This document shows positions 42,674 to 54,800 of a stretch of 64,000 nucleotides of DNA, one piece after another. A model generated the notes under the pieces. That model did not search any database. It had not been told where the DNA came from and was given only the letters and a program-made list of their open reading frames with translations. The position numbers were made by a program, and so were the translations under genes. Origin of the DNA: Paragorgia papillata (lineage: Eukaryota > Cnidaria > Anthozoa > Scleralcyonacea > Coralliidae); the NCBI GenBank assembly GCA_035771165.1, contig JAWNZC010000106.1, positions 1,807,501-1,871,500 on the forward strand. The letters run 5' to 3'. How positions within the stretch are numbered: the first letter of the stretch is position 1; the number at the start of each line of letters is the position of its first letter.

Positions 42674-44145
42674 ATGGCGGAACGATTTGCTAATTTGACG
42701 AAGAAGAAATTCAAATATTACTTGAAAAAAATACACCAAAAAATACAAACAAAGCAACAAAATATGGCATGAATGTATTTGATGGTAAGTAAATATTTCT
42801 TTAAATTAAAATTGCAAATTCTTCAAATAAACATCGATTCAAAACGCCGAGCGGTGCGGCCCGTGCCTTGAGCTGGTGGGGAAAAAAAACATTGTTTATA
42901 AAATTAAATAAAAAATTTCGGTTATAATTTTTAGAGTGGTTCACAAGTTCAAAGAAGTTTGAAAAATACATAACCGATATGTCTAAAACGGAATTAAATA
43001 GTTGTTTGAAGCAATTTTATACGTCCACTAGACAAAAAGACGGCTCCTACTACAAAACAACAACAATGAAGTCGATAAGATCCGCCATTGACCGGTTCCT
43101 CAAAAGCCCTCCAAACAATAAAGATTTCACAATAATTGGAGATCCTACCTTTTCAGAAGCGAATGCTGTCCTAAATGCGTTTGTGAAAGATTTGAGAAAG
43201 TCCGGGAAAATAGCCGGAACGGTTCACAAAAGGGCCGTTTCAAGGGAGCAAATCCAGCTTCTTTTCAGTTCTGGTGAGTTGGGACCAGCCGACAGCAAAC
43301 ATCCCGCACAACTGTTTCGCACAGTCTGGTTTTACCTAAGTTTCTTCTTTGGTAAAAGAGGAAGAGAAAACCAAAGGCAGTTGAAGCCGTCAATGCTAAT
43401 TCTGAGGTCAACACCAGACGGTAAAGAGTTTTTTGAACTCAACCGTGAAATTCCAGGTTCTCTTCTAGCGACCAAAAACCATCAAGGAGGCCTCAACGAT
43501 CCTGAAGACGAATCGGAAGGAAAAATCTTTCCTGTCCCCGAGTCGAATAACTGCCCTGTCGAAACAATAAAAAATTACTTAAAACACCTAAATCCTTCTT
43601 GCGACAGTCTTTTCCAGCGACCAAAGGATCACAAATGCCAAACATTTGATGCCAACGACATGGTTTGGTATTCCAACATGCCAGTCGGCGAATCGACTCT
43701 TGGAAACTTGCTTCGTGTTATGAGCAAAAGAGCAGGAATTGAACCTCCGTTAACTAATCATTGCATTAGGCCGGCGACATCTGTCACTGTTTTGTCGGAG
43801 GCCCATGTGGAAAATCGCCATATAAAGTCTTTGACAGGCCATAAATCTGACACCTCCATTGAGTCATACAGCAGTCGCCCATCCGCACGTCAACAAGAAA
43901 TGATGTCTGCCATATTAAGCGATTATATTCGTCCAAGCGATTCGGTTCCTGCGATCTTGTGTAAAACAGATCAAGATAAAGAAAACAGTGGCACAGATGT
44001 TATCTTCAAAGAGTCAGTTGCATCTCTGAATGCTCAATCGACTTCAGTTAACAACCAGTCGATAATTTTCAGCAATCGAAGCAGTTCGACGACAAAAAGT
44101 CCAGTGTTCAACTTTCAGAACTGCAATGTGCAGATCTATAACTGA
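42674..44145 (+). CDS. KRT-type (DUF3504) tyrosine recombinase, element 2
   Basis: Exon 2 (42935-44145) is fully open. From the internal ATG at 42979 it encodes 388 aa including R127 (FGKRGRE), H261-x2-R264 (NHCIR), H288 (TGHKS) and Tyr297 (ESYSSR), the complete R-H-R-H-Y set. Exon 1 begins at ATG 42674 (MAERFANL), contains a one-base frameshift near 42695, then reads EEIQILLEKNTPK to a GTAAGT donor at 42785. It joins exon 2 in phase 1. The C-terminal tail (after about 320) is Ser/Thr-rich and ends in FNFQNCNVQIYN, a motif style shared with element 3 (FEGCTFNFNF). The protein would bind and recombine element ends. The catalytic domain is intact although exon 1 is damaged. Confidence 0.88.
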
Positions 44146-44423
44146 CTTGTAATTTATTGCTTTGTTTATCTTTTTAACAAGCTTTGTACAATTTCGTTGA
44201 GCCAAAGAACTTGTTTACTAAAGAACTTGTTGAACCAAAGAACTTGTTTACCACGAGCGTCGAATCTCATTGAGCACACTGTCCAAGCGTGAAATAATCA
44301 CTTTGTCTTTGTACTGCGCATGCCGGATGTAATAAAATTTGTTTCAAATTCGTTTCCGTGTTAATAATTATATATCGCGGAATACAAAGTTTAGCCATTG
44401 TTTAGTTTAGCAATATAATAAAA

Positions 44424-44508
44424 CAATTATACCATTCGCTCTCGTCGTATATGAACTCATAGCCATGAGCTCATATACGACTCGAGCTCATGGTATAATT
44501 GTTAAATA
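44424..44508. repeat. Tail palindrome of KRT element 2
   Basis: AACAATTATACCAT at the left and ATGGTATAATTGTT at the right. Inside, CGTCGTATATGAACTCAT faces ATGAGCTCATATACGAC across AGCC. The whole 85 bp can fold as one hairpin. Confidence 0.9.
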
Positions 44509-44584
44509 TATATATATATATAGCTTTACTGGCTGTCTCTTATTGTTCATTGATTGTAGTTATCTACGCACATACGGTGTACTT

Positions 44585-44786
44585 TAACACTGACGACGAG
44601 TCTTTAAGGTTTATTCTGGCTAACGCCAGACGATTTTATTCAGCATAAGGAGAGGTCCACGCCTCAAAGTGTTAAAACCTATCTCTTTAACACTTTGAAG
44701 CCTGACGACGAGTCTTTAAGGTTTATTCAGCTGGCTAACTCCAGACGATTTTATTCAGCACAGGGTCCAGGCCTCAAAGTGTTAAA
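44585..44786. repeat. Two tandem copies of a ~110-bp unit
   Basis: TGACGACGAGTCTTTAAGG starts at about 44591 and 44702. Each copy contains CCAGACGATTTTATTCAGCA and ends CCTCAAAGTGTTAAA. Confidence 0.85.
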
Positions 44787-45284
44787 GAACAAGTCCAAAT
44801 CCAAAATGGCGCCAACGTTGATGAAATAATTAACAATTATTATTAACAATCAGTGGCGAGCAGATCAATTATTTGCCGATGCCGAAGGCAGAGGCAAATA
44901 ACTGAACTGAGAGACACTGACAAATCACGATATTTTGTGAAAACCGAGTTCAATAATTTTTTTATTATTCGATTTATTTTTTATTTGACATTGTTTACCT
45001 GTAATTATATCCATTCATTTCTTTCCAGCTTGGCTGAACGAGCGATTTACGTTTGCCGAAATTGAGTGTAACGCGCATGAGTAGAATATTATTTGCTGCA
45101 AAACAACATTTCCGGCTAATGCACATGAGCAGACTGTTATTTGTAGGCAGTTATTTGCAGGTGACGTAGTGGTCCCTCAACCAATTAAAGCGAAGATAAA
45201 AATAAATCGAATAATAATAATATATACTAGAAATTTTGTTGCCAGTGACGCAGACATGTCTTTCTCTATGGCGGGAAAGATTAC

Positions 45285-45420
45285 ATATATGTTATTTACC
45301 GGCCACGAGGTCCGGATAGGGAAAAACTGTGCCCGAGGTCTTGAAAACGCCGAAGCCATTTTCAAGACCGAGGGCATAGTTTTTCCCTATCCGGACCGAG
45401 CAAGGCCGGTAAATAACATA
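45285..45420. repeat. 136-bp palindrome (MITE tail of the TTATTTACCGGCC type)
   Basis: Left arm TATGTTATTTACCGGCC ... GGTCCGGATAGGGAAAAACT. Right arm is its complement, ending GGCCGGTAAATAACATA. Inner arms continue through GAGGTCTTGAAAACG and its mirrored partner. Same design as the other tail palindromes in this window. Confidence 0.9.
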
Positions 45421-45794
45421 TTTATTTTTTTGTTATAAATTAAAATAATGGTAAGACAAGAAAATCGGCCGCGGTGTAAAATAGAACGCTAGCTGTCACT
45501 TCCGCTGCCCATATTTGGAAAGACGACGAACCATATATAGAAAATTACCTGACAAAGGACAAAATCATTCAACTGACTTTTATAATAAACAAGATTGGAA
45601 ATTCGACACGTATATATACAGTTGACAGAGCAAATCATCCTGGACTATGAATATTCATCGTTGATCATGCAAAAGCAAGATTGAAAACATCGTTTGTCTC
45701 GTATGATTCATGTAAACAACTAACAAGATGGAAAATGTCGATCGTTTCTTAATACAAGTTAACAACAAGCCAACAACTTATTTTTCAACTATTT

Positions 45795-46635
45795 CCTGAA
45801 TGTGAAAAAAACTGAATGCCTACTGTTTGGTACAGCACCTAGATTGTCCAAAGTAAACGATTTTACCATAACGGCAGGAAATTCTGTCCTTCGTCGTGTT
45901 GTAGAATTCAAATACTTGGGAGTAATAATGGACGAATGCTTAAACTGGAAAGCCCAAACATCTGCTGTTTTCTCGAAAGCCAGTAAGAGGATTGGTATGC
46001 TACGGCGGATAAGAAATGATATCACAGTGAATGCTGCAGATAAGGTGTATAAATCGTTTATTCTTCCTATGTTGGATTACTGCGACACCGTATGGCCCTG
46101 TTGTAACAAAGGCGATGCTGAAAGACTTGAACGATTACAGAGCCGTGCTGCAAAGGTTGTTTACCCTTCCAGTGATGATGCGATGACTACTTTAAGATGG
46201 ACTCCCTTGTATAAGAGAAGGGAACATCACGTTTTAAGATTAGTTAAAAAGTCTTTGACCGGTACAGTGCCTCAGTTTTTAACTAACTATTTCACTTTTA
46301 ATCGTGATATTCATGAAAGATTAACCAGACAGAGTAACCAGCTCCACCTCCCTAAGGTGAAGACTGAAACTGCAAAAAAATCTTTTTACTATAATGGCTG
46401 CATAGTCTATAATTCTTTTATAAAGTAATCTTTTTAAGAAAGGGGACATATCAACATTGGGGGGTAGTGTAGTACGGACGTGAACTTTTTAATTTTAATA
46501 CTTTCTGCATGGCTCGAAATTTTGTATATATGTATTTTTAATGATTTTGAACTTAGTAGGACCCCTATTGATACCAGCGTATATTTTATGCTGACAGGGT
46601 TATTCTGCTTAAATAAAAATTTTATCTATCTATCT
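45795..46635 (+). pseudogene. 5'-truncated CR1/jockey-group element (RT C-terminal part and 3' UTR)
   Basis: An open frame of 208 codons (45802-46428) carries the post-catalytic RT region: KKTECLLFGT, VVEFKYLGVIMDECLNWK, LPMLDYCDTVWPCCNK, ERLQSRAAKVVY. The 3' UTR follows and ends in ATCTATCTATCT, a short tandem tail typical of this group. 5' truncation falls just before LNVKKTE. Confidence 0.88.
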
Positions 46636-46707
46636 TCACAAGATTGAAATTTATCGAACGTCTTTTTCATCAGAGATCAAGTCAAGACTATTAACTATAA
46701 ACAAATG

Positions 46708-48160
46708 TCAAAACAACAATCTTCGTGAAGATAAATAAAGACTTGACTCTGAATCTGAATCTTCAAGGATAGACAAGCGCCTTCTCTTTGTCGGCTCCTC
46801 ACTCGATGTGTCGCCAGAACTAGTTGAAGCGAAGTTGAAATTGAAAGTACATCCTTCAAACTTGCCAATTTTTGCTCCAGAAAACAAGCCTGTTGCAGTG
46901 GTTGTCGCTGATGCTTGGGCATTTGCGGACGTTGCGCTGGTGGGTTGATTTAGCTGGGGACGTTGTTGCGATACTGTGAGGCTATGTTTGCTCGCAATCG
47001 TTGACGTTGACCGACTCAGGACGTTTGACATCTTGCGCTGGTGGACAACTGAAGCCGCTTTGTAAGCATCGAGACTTTTCAGATTTTTGTGCCCACTCAA
47101 TTGAGCTACATAATTGCAAGGAATTTCGGCATCCATGAGGCGGGATATGCAGGTTTTCCGGACAGAGTGATTACTTATGTTGCCTGGCAGACCAGCAGCT
47201 TTAGCGGCGTTGACAAGAAATTTACCGATGGAGTTTTTTCCCAAAGCGGCTTTGCTATACCATATTTCCGATCCTGGTCGCCGTCTATGGTTCACTGCCA
47301 GAAAGAATGGTGACTCCGGGGTTTTTGCTGCCTCTGGTCGGTGACTGGCGAAAGCCTTGTACAGATTTACAGGACAACGATGGTTATTGGTAGCTGGTGC
47401 AGTTGGAAAAAACGCTCTTTGGTGACCACCGCCGTGTCTTGTTTTAGAACCTCGCTCAGCCCTCCACACATCAACTTCGTTGCCAGTTTCTGGATCGATA
47501 TCTAAGCCAATATCTCCCCACTTGAGTTTTCTCGACTCGTCTCGAGGCTCTGAAACCAAAATGAAGCGACAGTGCCCACCAAACGGTTCTTTGCAGTACC
47601 TCTGGCTCGTGGTCTCCGAACAGACCTTTTTCAAAAAGTAAATCTTCTTCAGCTTCGGTTAATGCTCTGGCTGTTTGCGGGCGATTTCCTTTGGCGAACT
47701 TCTCAACTAACTGCCGTTTTCTAGCGACAAGGACTTCTCTCGACTTGGCAAACTCTTGGTCCTTAAAAGTGTTCAAGGAAGAGTTGGTATCATTGAGATA
47801 TCGTTGAACACTGCGCTGGAAAGAGGTAAGAGACACGGGCTCGTAAACACTGCCGTCTTTCTTTGTTATGGTCATGAAAAACCGACACAAGAGGACATTT
47901 AGTTCAGTTGCAGGTATTTCTTCTAAATTTCTTTCTTCGTTTATTGTACCACAGAAGCGGCTCCACACATTCATATCGTAGGTAGTCTTCTTAACTGTGT
48001 TTTCAGGCCGTTCATCAATAAAATCTTGAATTTCGTTCAAGTCGTCTTGTGTAATGTTGCCACTTCTCTGGACGTTTTCTTTTTCGCACATAAAATCTTC
48101 AACCATTACTTCGGGATAGTAAAATTCGCTTTCGCTATGATATTCATTGTCACTATCCAT
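46708..48160 (-). pseudogene. KRT-type (DUF3504) tyrosine recombinase, element 3, one frameshift
   Basis: The minus-strand ATG at 48160 (MDSDNEYHSESEFYYPEV) starts an acidic N-terminus, then TYDMNVWSRFCG (SAM-like core-binding region) and TVWWALSLHFGFRA. A single frameshift near 47550 follows. The second frame continues RDESRKLKWGDIGLDI and carries NHSVR (H-x2-R), LSGHKNLKSLDAY (His and nucleophilic Tyr) and a C-terminal low-complexity tail with GCTFNFNF. The order and spacing match KIAA1958/QRICH1-like domesticated Cryptons and elements 1 and 2. It lacks the intron seen in those. Head sequences lie at 48263-48360. Confidence 0.88.
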
Positions 48161-48262
48161 CTTACTTTGTTTTTACTGGTAGTCTGTTGTAGTCTAAAGT
48201 AGTGAAAAGCGTCGAGTATACGAAATATTAAAAAACTTTTTTGTTTTTGTTTTGAAATCCGC

Positions 48263-48360
48263 AGCGGTCCGTATCGGGGTCCGTATCGTGTGATACGGAC
48301 CGCTCGCTAAGCCAATCAGAGCGCGCGAATCAGATGGATACCGGACCGCCAAAAAATAAT
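48263..48360 (-). promoter_or_regulatory. Head palindrome and CCAAT box of KRT element 3
   Basis: AGCGGTCCGTATC (48263-48275) faces GATACGGACCGCT (48292-48304). An extra direct copy GGTCCGTATC (48278-48287) leaves a 4-base spacer. Read toward the gene, TCTGATTGG (complement of 48312-48320) precedes the palindrome, as in elements 1 and 2. Confidence 0.7.
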
Positions 48361-49110
48361 GTCACTTATAACACAGTCCAAAAACGGTTAGAGTGCACAT
48401 ATCACAATGACGGGACAAGACGTTGCGCTTATCTCAGAACTTGGTGTAAAAAGCCATTTATATAAGTCAATTAACCCGTGTATTTAAAGACAGGAGGTTT
48501 ATTTTTTGTCGATGAGCATGAACTGTGTAAAGCAACTACCGCGTGAGAGTGAATTCAGTTCTGGCTGGCATCTATCGCTAGAACTGTTCCGTTCCAGTTG
48601 TCGGAATTTGTGACAAAACCATTGGTGATAGACAAGACGAACAAGAGCTGTACGTTGAATTATTGCGGCTAGATGATGATTGTATAAGTAAATTATCTGT
48701 TCGCAGGAAATGGGTTATTTATGTCCCTGCCTTGTATCCATGATGGCCCACCAGAGAATGATGTCAACTCTGAAAGAAGAGCTTCTTCTTTTGAATGAAA
48801 AGTACGAAAGTTGAGTGAAAATCGGGATGACAACAGTAAACACTGCGTTGATTGCTGTAAGTTTGTGAAATGAAGAACAAATCAATTTGTTAATAGACTC
48901 GATCAAATCAGCCGACGCCGATAGAGTGGCCTTGAAAAATAAGTGTCAAAGAATACATAGCCGACTATATGTCTACTAATTGGGGACACTATTTAGATAT
49001 AAGTATATTAAAATTAAATAAATATCTATATAAAGAAATCTAACAACAATATATATACATATGCATGGGATTAACTTATTAAAAAAAACCCAACTTATAA
49101 TAGATACATG
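48361..49110. other. Non-coding
   Basis: No gene recognised; the right part is likely 3' UTR of the retrotransposon fragment that follows on the minus strand. Confidence 0.45.
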
Positions 49111-49116
49111 TAAGTG

Positions 49117-49580
49117 TCAGGTACTGCATAATATACAGTTCTGACAGTTTTCAGTCATAAGTTTTTCAATATCTTGTTTACGAATTTTTTGTTTAAAAAT
49201 TTCTAATGATGCACTTCTTTTCATATCAGTATCTAGCTTACTCCATAATTTAGCACCTAAATATCTAAGGGAATGTTTTCCATAAGACACAGTGTTAAAT
49301 CGTGGGATTTGAATGTCCGCATTCCTTAAATTAATGGTTATATTCTTGCTCATAAACAAGTCAGATATGTATTGAGGGCAGAGATTGTGTTTTGCCTTAT
49401 ACATCAAGATTGCTAAATCTTGCAATCTCCTGTTTTGTAAGCTGGGCACATCAGCTTTGTTCAAAAGATTTTCATAAGTGCTTACTTTATCATTAAACAC
49501 TGCCCTCAAGGCTCTTTCTTGAACTCGTTCAAGTTTTCATTTGTCGCTTGCACAACAAAAGTGCCAAACAATATGACTAT
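49117..49580 (-). pseudogene. Retrotransposon Y, displaced 3' end (RT C-terminus)
   Basis: The minus-strand text HIVWHFCCASDK, an in-frame TGA, then LERVQERALRAVFNDKVSTY ... GAKLWSKLDTDMK ... NCILCST fits directly onto the protein that breaks off at LYKAAILP at 51855. The two parts are separated by retrotransposon X (49585-51852), so this is one element split by a nested insertion. Confidence 0.82.
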
Positions 49581-49584
49581 TTTA

Positions 49585-51852
49585 TTTTATTTTATTTAAG
49601 TTTTGCCACAAGGTTCAACAAGACTAGGAATTAATTAAAATTAAAAAAAAAAAAAAAAAAAAAGTAAAAAAAAAAGTACTTAATTTACTCATAGTGAAAG
49701 TTAGTTACATCGTAAAATATATAATAATGTGGCAGGGTTGCCGCAACAGCGAACGCCAATTACTGCGGTCCCAAACAAAAAGAAAATTAATACGAAAAAG
49801 AAAAGGCCATATTAATTATTTAGGTTGTGTTAATTATTATTTTGTAAGTATTAATTATTAACCATTAATTATTGTCAAGTATTAATTATTAGTTCTTATT
49901 TACTAATTATCAAGTATTAATCGTCAGTCGCTAGTCGCCAACTACAAACTATCAACCACCAATTGCCAATAATTTATCCGACAATTATCATTAATTAGCA
50001 ATCGGTATCCAACAATCAGCAACCAACAATCAATAATTAACAATTAATTAGATATTAGATACAACAGCAGATCGCACTAATAAGACTGTGCGCTGTGTTG
50101 CATCTCAAGCAGATGGTTTTCCATGACCTCGGGTCTTCAGGGTCGTACAGCTGCTCCACTGCTACCTGGTAGTAAAGCTGAAGCTGGCTCTTGAACTGTC
50201 TAAGAGTGGTTCCCTTTCTACGCATTTCACACGGTAGAGTGTTCCATGTTCTACACATTCTTGTAAAGAAAGATCGTTGGAAGGTGACTGTTCTACATTT
50301 GCGAGGACGGAAATGAAGAATATCGGGGTTTGAGTTGTTTCTTGTTGTTCTGAGTGGCATATATGGAGTAGGTAGGATGTCAGGCTTGATTTCGATTAGG
50401 TTGTTCACAGCTTTGAAGAAGAAGGTTAAGTCGAGATATTCATGCCAGTAGGATATTGGAAACAATTGTAGAGACAGTAGTCGTTGTTTGTAGGTTGTCG
50501 TGGTGCGAAATGGTAGATTCAGGATAACTTTAGTAGCACGGCGTTGCACTCTTTCGACACGTCTGATCAGGTCAATAGATTGCGGTGACCACACCTGGGT
50601 TGCGTATCCGAGGTGTGGTCGAACAATAGCAAGGTATATTGTTCGTCGAACCGAAATGTCAGTGATCTCCCCCAAAGAGCGACGGACGCAGCCAAGAAAC
50701 CTGTTCGCGGTTGTAACTTGGGCAGCAACCTGTTTGCACCAGGTTAAGTCATGGGTTACCCATACACCAAGATCACGCTCTGCTTCCAGCTTTTCGATGG
50801 TCTGCCCTTTGAGAGTGTATTGATGATACACTGGAACCTTTCTACGAGTGATCGTTTGGCACTTTGTTTTCTGCTCGTTGAAGTTTAATCCAGAAGACAG
50901 TGACCAATCGTTCAGTTTGTTTAGGTCTTCTTGGAGGAGATCCGCATCCGAAGAGGAGTTTATGGTCTTAAAACAGTTTCGTGTCGTCAGCAAAACAAGC
51001 AATGGATGAAGACGCCACAGAGTCGTGTAGGTCGTTAACGTAGAGTAGGAAGAGAATTGGACCAAGAATAGATCCTTGTGGGACGCCTGATGTTACTGGA
51101 AGCGTAGACGAAGTAGCTCCTGGAATAGTAACGCGCTGTTTGCGTCCCGATAAGTAAGAACAAAACCAAGAATGGAGGTTTCCATGGATATTTATATCTC
51201 CTAGTTTTTCAAGAATTACGCTGTGGCGAACTCTATCAAACGCTTTACTCATATCCAGGTAGATTACGTCCGTCTGTTTTCCCAAGTCAAGTTGATGGCC
51301 AATGCATTCCAGAACCTGTACCAGCTGTGTGGAGCAAGATTTCCCAGGAATGAATCCGTGTTGGTTTGGATTGATGTATTGTAACAAATGGTCTCTTATC
51401 TTGGCCAATATACAACGTTCCAGCAGTTTTGAAATGTTTGAGAGTAGGGAAATTGGACGGTAGTTCTCAACGTAATCCTTATTACCTTTCTTAAATACAG
51501 GAACGATATTACTTGTTTTCCATTCATCAGGAAAGGTACCAGACTGCAAAGATAGGTTGAACAACAAACATAGCGAGGGGGCAATCTGTTCAGCAGTTTC
51601 TTTTAGGATTCGATTTGATATGCCGTCGGGTCCAGTGGCTTTGTGTACGTTTAACGCTCTCAAGAAATACAATATTTCTTCTTCTGTCAGGTTGATATCT
51701 GATAGGGTTTGTTGATTTGAAAGCGTTTTCTTGGTTTCATGTGTTGCCGCGAGGGTTTCCGTGTGAAATATGGAAGAAAAGTATTTGTTAAAAAGGTCAG
51801 CGATCGATTTTGGACTGGACGCAACAGTTCTGCTTACATCGTTGTTAGCGCT
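49585..51852 (-). mobile_element. 5'-truncated CR1/jockey-group retrotransposon X nested in Y
   Basis: A minus-strand element begins in coding sequence at 51852 (SRTVASSPKSIADLFNKYF), contains RT, and ends with an AAATAAAATAAAATA tail at about 49580 beside Y sequence. No clear target-site duplication: some Y bases seem to be missing at the junction. Confidence 0.85.
50055..51850 (-). pseudogene. Reverse transcriptase ORF of element X, one frameshift
   Basis: In order: NVHKATGPDGISNRILKE, FKKGNKDYVENYRPISLLSN, IYLDMSKAFDRVRHSVILEK (motif A), TSGVPQGSILGPILFLLYVN, CFADDTKLF (catalytic). The frame shifts by one base near 50972. The thumb and C-terminal region continue (SGLNFNEQKTKCQTI, LGVWVTHDLTWCKQV, VERVQRRATKVIL) to a Cys-rich end (ICCCI) at 50055. 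The endonuclease is missing because of 5' truncation. A single lesion suggests a recent insertion. Confidence 0.92.
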
Positions 51853-51854
51853 TG

Positions 51855-54800
51855 CTATGGTAAAATAGCTGCTTTATATAACTGTAATTTAGCTCTGGTT
51901 GGTATCATGTTTCTCAATCTCATAAGGACTCCAACTCGTTGGCTGGCTCTTTTACATACATTGCTGATATGTTCATTAAACTTTAATCCACTGTCAATAT
52001 TTACACCTAACAGTGTGATGCAATCAGTTGAATCAATCTTAATTCCGTTTGTTTCAATCTCCATGTTTTCATCTTGTTTTCCAAAAGTCATAGTTCGGTA
52101 TTTGCCAAGATTTCCCTCTAAAAGATTCTCTCTGTACCATGCCAAAGCTTTGTCTGCACTTTCTTTCAGTTTTGATTTAATAATGTCCATGTTCTTCCCA
52201 CTTTCGTAAATTTGGTGGTCATCTGCATACATGTTCAACTCTGAATTAATTTTGTAGCTTAAATCGTTCTGGAAGATACAAGATATTCCACAGCAGTGGT
52301 CCTAAGTTTGAGCCTTGTGGGCACCCCCTACTGACTAATTTCCAGGAGCTGGTGCTTGCTCTAATCTAACTCTGTTTCTTCTGTCCTTAAAATATGATCG
52401 AAGTAGGGTAATACTCTGTTCATTTAACCCATAAGCCCTCAACTTTGTAAGCATAAGAGGGTGGTGGAGTGAGTCAAATGCCTTACTCATATCTGTTGAT
52501 AGCAAGCCAATTTTCTCTCCATTGTCTAATGATTTTCTCCAATGTTCTGTCATCATTGTAAGTGCTGTCTCACAACTGTGTCGTTTACGATAGGCAGAAA
52601 GACGTTTGCTTAGTAGATTATCAATTTTCTTTGACATTTGTTGGCTTAAAAGATATTCAAATACTTTATTAACAGATAGGAGTATAGTTATTGGTCTGTA
52701 ATTCGTTTTTAAATATTTATCGTCTTTCTTATAAACAGGGACCCATTCTCCTTTTTTCCAATCATTAGGCCATTCACCCTGTACAATACATAAATTGTAT
52801 AGTGTTGTGAGAGGTATTGAAAGTTCTGCAGCACCAATTTTCAGAAATTTAGGAGAGATTGAATCCCATCCACTTGCTTTATTTCGGTTTAATTGTGTCA
52901 ATGCCTTTTCTACTTCAGTAACTTCCAGGTGTCGAAACCCAAAGTCTTCTACATTTGTTGATTGATTTAAAATATTTTGTACACTAGGGTGGTTTGCAAA
53001 TTCCTGTTCATCTTTCTCCAGCTCTTCTTTTTGTCCAATTCCTTCAGCAATATTTGCAAAATATTTACTCATAACTTCTGATACTTCATCCTGATTCTTA
53101 AGTAAATTTCCAGCTTCCTTGAGATGTATTTCTTTACATCGAGTAGACTTCTTTGTATCCAGAAATGGCATGAAGGTCCTATAGAAATCTCTAGGATTTG
53201 ACTTTAGTGCTTCAGATTTTTTCAACCAATAATCCTTTATTGCTTTTCGTCGTTGCTTGGTGGCTTCATTTCTCAACTTTCGTTTTAATTCCAGGTTTTC
53301 CATTGACTTGCATTTTTCATACTTCTTTGAGGCTCTCCTCTTGGCTCGAATAGCTCTCTTCCAGGCAGTGGTCATGTAAGGTACATCTCTATCCCTGACT
53401 CTCATTTTATGTGCAGGTGCATGCTCGTCCAAAATGTCTTTCATTAACAAACTCCAATAGTTAGCTTTATCATCAATACTTCCTAAAGTTTCCCCTACCT
53501 GCCATGGTGCATTTTTGAGATCTTCTTTAAATTTGTTTTCATTAAAATTGTTTACACATCTGTAGGTAATGATCTTGTTCTTGTGAGCTTTTACTTTCTC
53601 TTTCAATATTCCATAGATTAGTTTATGGTCACTTAGTTCAGAGTCAACTACTCCACTACATCTAAACAATTCAGGTTGATTTGTGAGTAATATATCTATC
53701 AGTGTCTGTGATGTATTTACACCTCTAGTTCCAATTCTTGTGGGTACATTAATTAAGCACTCTAATTCTTGTTCTTCTTCCATATCAAGTAGTAATTTCC
53801 CCTCCTTTGTATTTGGTTTTAGTCTATCAAGATTTTAAATCCCCTAACAATATTACTGTCTTGTTATGGAATGCTGCCCAATTGCAAATGTTGTTTAGTT
53901 CTTCTTCTAATTTTATTTGGTAATTACCGCTTAGATTTCGAGGTGGTCTGTAAATACCCAGAATTGTCATACTCCTGTTTCCAATTTTTATTTCAAGTGC
54001 TATTGGCTCCAATGTGGTATACTTCCTGTCAAACTTTAGTCTTTTACACTGTAATGTATTTGCAACAAATACCATGATGCCTCCTCCTCCTTTACTTCTA
54101 TCTTTTCTGTAGACAGTAAAACCATCTATGTTAAACTGCTCGTTGGGGTATGATGAGCCTATCTTTGTTTCACTGATAAAAGCCACATGTATCTTAAGTA
54201 CTTTGATAAGCTGTGATAACTCTTCAAATTTGTTTTGAAACTATTTATGTTTAAGTGACATAGCATAACATCTTTACTTTACTTTCTTCTTTCACATTCT
54301 AAACCGGACAAATCACCAACAGAAGAACAGTTACTGTCTTCTACACTTGCGTTGGATAGACATGATTCGTTGAGGTTAGATACATTATGGTAAGGAAAGG
54401 ACTGAAGGGTCTGTAAGCATGTTTGACAAGTCCAAGTATTTCCACACATCTGTAACTGTTTATACTTATTTGGTTTAACTTCACCGCATTTTATGTGGAA
54501 GTGAAGTTTACAAAGGTTGCAGGTTATAGATCTGTGTGTTCGAGCTAATGTATTTTTACATACATGGCATTTTCTTTTACGTTTCCTCCAGAAGATGGGC
54601 CTATGTTTGGATGTACGTCTCCACATAGTTGAAGTCGTTTAAATTGAAAGCTCTTGACTGAATTAGCGTAATACTTTAGACGCGAGGTTGAATATCCTTT
54701 ACATTTAAACGATGATCGTAAATATCCAAGATGGCCGCCGATTTGGCCGGTACAAAATAAGCAGTAACTCGTCTTTAATCTTCCAGTTAAATGATTAAAT

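Larger units (their letters stand above)
42600..44510 (+). mobile_element. KRT tyrosine-recombinase transposon, element 2
   Basis: The head has TCTGATTGG (42611-42619) and the dyad CTACTAGGCTAT-CAGCTC-ATAGCCTACTAG (42627-42656, 11 of 12 arm bases paired, 6-bp spacer). The recombinase gene follows, and a tail palindrome sits at 44424-44508 that reuses GAGCTCATA and ATAGCC words of the head. The outer limits are approximate: left near TCGGATATGAGC (42592), right near AATTGTT (44508). Confidence 0.75.

Noticed and set aside
50500..50823. 107-codon plus-strand frame
   Set aside because: Antisense of the RT C-terminal region of element X.
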